DNA of 64,000 nucleotides from Flavobacterium saliperosum (GTDB lineage: Bacteria > Bacteroidota > Bacteroidia > Flavobacteriales > Flavobacteriaceae). This document shows positions 62,441 to 64,000 of this stretch, in pieces. Position numbers and translations under genes: made by a program. Under the pieces are notes generated by a model. That model saw nothing but the letters and a program-made list of their open reading frames with translations, was not told the DNA's origin and ran no database searches. Numbering within the stretch: position 1 is the first letter of the stretch; every line of letters begins with the position of its first letter. Where the stretch lies: positions 559,784 through 623,783 of the forward strand of contig NZ_FMTY01000002.1 of NCBI RefSeq assembly GCF_900100625.1, in the 5' to 3' direction.

Positions 62441-62638
62441 ATGATGAAAATACATACAACCACAGCTCCGTTCAGCGAAAATTGGTGCGAACAAAAGGAA
62501 AGACTTTTAGATCGATTCGCTATTTTAAACGAAACCGATTTACTTTACATAGATGGAAAAAAAGACGAAATGCTTGATAAAGTCAGAAAAATATTAGGAA
62601 CAACTCAAGAAGAACTACGCAACATTCTTAAAAAATAG
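62441..62638 (+). CDS. Second CsbD-like small stress protein
   Basis: 65 residues; ATG at 62441 or the adjacent ATG at 62444. ENWCEQKERLLDRFAILNET followed by DGKKDEMLDKVRKILGTTQE parallels the first copy (KKDEMLRKVQTKLG). It carries one Cys absent from the first. It is clearly a diverged paralogue. The 285 bases between the two hold a terminator and no convincing gene; an overlapping frame at 62272-62577 has atypical composition and is rejected. Confidence 0.78.
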   Translation: MMKIHTTTAPFSENWCEQKERLLDRFAILNETDLLYIDGKKDEMLDKVRKILGTTQEELRNILKK

Positions 62639-62655
62639 CACACTTTACACCGAAA

Positions 62656-62688
62656 AAAAGCCGCAAAATTGAACTTTCTGCGGCTTTT
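62656..62688 (+). terminator. Intrinsic terminator after the second CsbD-like gene
   Basis: AAAAGCCGCA-13-base loop-TGCGGCTTTT, with T residues following. Confidence 0.85.
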
Positions 62689-62966
62689 CTATGTTTTTTT
62701 TTTTAGATGTGCGACTCTTTTACGAATAAAGTATTAAACAGAAAAGATTGAAAATCTATAAATCCAAATATTACCCAATCATGAAAATATAAGAAAAACC
62801 ACAAACCTATCCCGAAAACTATTTATTTTATTTTATTTTATATTTGACCCTATCAAAGTATCGAAATATATATTTAAAATATATTCAAAAAACGAAATGC
62901 ATTTTTTTAAATATATTTTCATAACCATTTGATTTAAAACAAATTAACCAACTCTTTATTTACTCA

Positions 62967-62996
62967 ACAACTGCGTATATATATGAGTTGTAGGCA
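62967..62996. repeat. Left boundary repeat of the cassette-like unit
   Basis: GTTGTAGGCA (62987-62996) is the exact reverse complement of TGCCTACAAC at 63867-63876, beyond the 63047-63859 gene. Just before it ACAACT (62967-62972) pairs with AGTTGT (62986-62991) around GCG and a TATATATAT stretch, a small hairpin reminiscent of a degenerate copy of the right-hand element. Confidence 0.6.
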
Positions 62997-63046
62997 ATTT
63001 TACCAAAACTGACTGAAAACCAAAGCTATAGAATTAAAAAATTAAT

Positions 63047-63859
63047 ATGTCAAAACCATCAGAAAGATTTAAAAAAAGAAAAAACGCAAAAGAACTTTTA
63101 CAGAAAATTTCTGATAATTCCTTAGAATATTTAATTATTCACTACTCGTGTGAAAGCTTTTATGATTTACCTGAAGGTAATACTCCAAGAATTACTTCAA
63201 TTGGAGTTAGATATGTAAAAAATGCTCAAACACATTCTTTTTCAATTCATAAAATAGCAGAACTGAGGCAAATTGCTCCTAATGAAATAAATCAGAATTA
63301 TAATATTTTAGAAAAAGCAATGCTTGATGAATATTTTCAGTTTGTTTCAAAGCATCCAAATCATAAATGGATACATATAAATATGCGTAATATCAATTAT
63401 GGATTTGAAGCAATAAATCATCGATATAGAGTTCTTGGAGGAACTCCAATAGATATAAATGATGATTCAAAAATTGATTTAGCAAGGCTTTTTATAGATT
63501 TGTATGGTAAAGAATATGCTCCTCATCCAAGATTTGAATCACTATATATTTTAAATAATATTACAATGTCAGATTTTTTGAATGGTGAAGAAGAAGCACA
63601 GGCATTTGTAGAAGGAAATTATGTTGGATTACATCAATCCACTTTAAGAAAAATTGACAATATGCACAATGTTCTCTCTCTTGCAAATGAAAATGATTTA
63701 AAGAATAAAAGTAATTTATTTCAAATCTATGGAATTAGTATAGCTGGACTTTATTATATGTCAAAAGACAATTGGATTGTAGCTATTATTTTTTGGTTAA
63801 TAAACACATCAATTGCAGCGCTTATTGGAATTGGTATTACATCATTTTTTAGTAAATAA
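63047..63859 (+). CDS. Cassette gene: degenerate DnaQ-fold-like protein with C-terminal membrane tail
   Basis: 270 residues, AT-rich codons unlike the core genes. I do not recognise a named family. The order YLIIHYSCESF (28-38), PRITSIGVRYV (47-57), THSFSIHKIA, a helix (88-102), KWIHINMRNINYGFEAINHR (107-126) and KIDLARLFIDLYG (142-154) follows the strand and helix plan of DEDD/DnaQ exonucleases. The first Asp is replaced (SCE for DxE) and the later acidic positions are unclear, so it may be inactive. The C-terminal 45 residues (226-268) are hydrophobic and look like one or two membrane helices. It is flanked by a 10-bp inverted repeat and a long palindrome. Function unknown. Confidence 0.68.
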   Translation: MSKPSERFKKRKNAKELLQKISDNSLEYLIIHYSCESFYDLPEGNTPRITSIGVRYVKNAQTHSFSIHKIAELRQIAPNEINQNYNILEKAMLDEYFQFVSKHPNHKWIHINMRNINYGFEAINHRYRVLGGTPIDINDDSKIDLARLFIDLYGKEYAPHPRFESLYILNNITMSDFLNGEEEAQAFVEGNYVGLHQSTLRKIDNMHNVLSLANENDLKNKSNLFQIYGISIAGLYYMSKDNWIVAIIFWLINTSIAALIGIGITSFFSK

Positions 63860-63866
63860 CAAAAAC

Positions 63867-64000
63867 TGCCTACAACAGCGGTTTTGCGAAATTTGGGCTT
63901 TAGGGTTTAATGGAACGAACTTTTTGTATATTTGGCTTAAGTCCGAATGGAATGGTTTGGGAATATATAAACCCAAACTTCGCAAAGCCGGCGGGACGTT
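63867..64000. repeat. Right-hand palindromic element of the cassette, cut by the window end
   Basis: It begins TGCCTACAAC (63867-63876). Inner arms 63880-63900 and 63969-63989 match at 18 of 21 positions (GGTTTTGCGAAATTTGGGCTT against the complement of AAACCCAAACTTCGCAAAGCC). The intervening 68 bases are non-coding. The window stops at GGGACGTT, where GTAGGCA would be expected next. It resembles the long palindromes that I recall separating lone ORFs in Bacteroidota genomes. Confidence 0.7.

Larger units (their letters stand above)
62639..63046. other. AT-rich intergenic region with cassette boundary
   Basis: About 400 bases without a gene. It contains the CsbD terminator (62656-62688), then very AT-rich DNA with near-palindromic ATATATTTAAAATATAT (about 62867-62885) and an orphan TATATTTG box (62839-62846). 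The left boundary repeat of the terminal cassette-like unit lies at 62967-62996. Composition changes sharply here relative to the core genome on the left. Confidence 0.55.

Noticed and set aside
62272..62577. 101-residue frame overlapping the second CsbD-like gene
   Set aside because: Starts at TTG with no promoter of its own, runs out of frame through the CsbD coding region, and its C-terminal half is basic nonsense-like sequence. The CsbD frame clearly matches a family.
62987..63876. Classical integron attC interpretation of the flanking repeats
   Set aside because: GTTGTAG and CTACAAC do not fit GTTRRRY/RYYYAAC, and no intI gene is in the window; kept as an unnamed cassette-like element instead.

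Overview
The window looks like a chromosomal segment of a Flavobacterium-type bacterium (Bacteroidota). It is AT-rich and gene-dense. The families are typical of the group: bshA, a GH3/serine-hydrolase fusion, a flavobacterial LptD and TamB, an OmpB-type TonB-dependent receptor, and GIGTTNP-type surface proteins. Several intergenic regions carry the Bacteroidota promoter form (TTG, about 20 bases, TAnnTTTG). Apart from the last kilobase it reads as core chromosome, with no transposase, integrase or phage gene and no CRISPR array.

Layout. 1-6.5 kb: a small outer-membrane-type protein, then leftward genes for bacillithiol synthesis (bshA), a DUF1801 protein, a 969-residue GH3/beta-lactamase-fold enzyme and a GIGTTNP surface protein. 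6.7-12.1 kb: a leftward block of two Fe-S oxidoreductase subunits, an MlaD/MCE protein and two paralogous cell-wall amidases. 12.2-15.4 kb: lptD and ridA rightward. 15.3-18.7 kb: leftward central metabolism (mgsA, an N-acetylglucosamine kinase-like protein, gapA, pfkA). 18.8-23.3 kb: a giant TamB. 23.4-31.1 kb: tsaD, rsmE, a DUF4159 protein, two tandem M43 lipoprotein metalloproteases, an AI-2E family permease, a THUMP-like methyltransferase and a small secreted protein. 31.2-31.5 kb: a three-tRNA operon (Ser-GCT, Pro-TGG, Arg-TCT) with a clear promoter.

31.7-44.2 kb: thiolase, NlpC/P60 hydrolase, a PiT phosphate transporter with its DUF47 partner, an acyl-CoA carboxylase beta subunit, two related secreted proteins of unknown function, an M1 peptidase, DoxX, menE-like ligase, CPBP protease and an ArsC-like protein. 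44.3-56.7 kb: TonB-dependent receptor, a small membrane protein, fumC, corA, an OmpA/DUF937 fusion, the histidine-degradation genes hutI and hutG, a DEAD-box helicase and Hsp20. 56.8-62.6 kb: a TPR hybrid histidine kinase, ettA, a small AraC-type regulator and two CsbD-like stress proteins. 62.9-64.0 kb: an AT-rich lone ORF bounded by a perfect 10-bp inverted repeat and followed by a long palindromic element cut by the window end. This last piece looks like a mobile cassette.

The best candidates for something undescribed are (1) the terminal cassette-like unit, whose gene looks like a degenerate DnaQ-fold protein with a membrane tail, and (2) a triple 11-bp-phased TTAACrTT array that replaces the -33 element in front of the phosphate transporter operon. 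All functional calls come from reading motifs and family resemblance; no database search was run.
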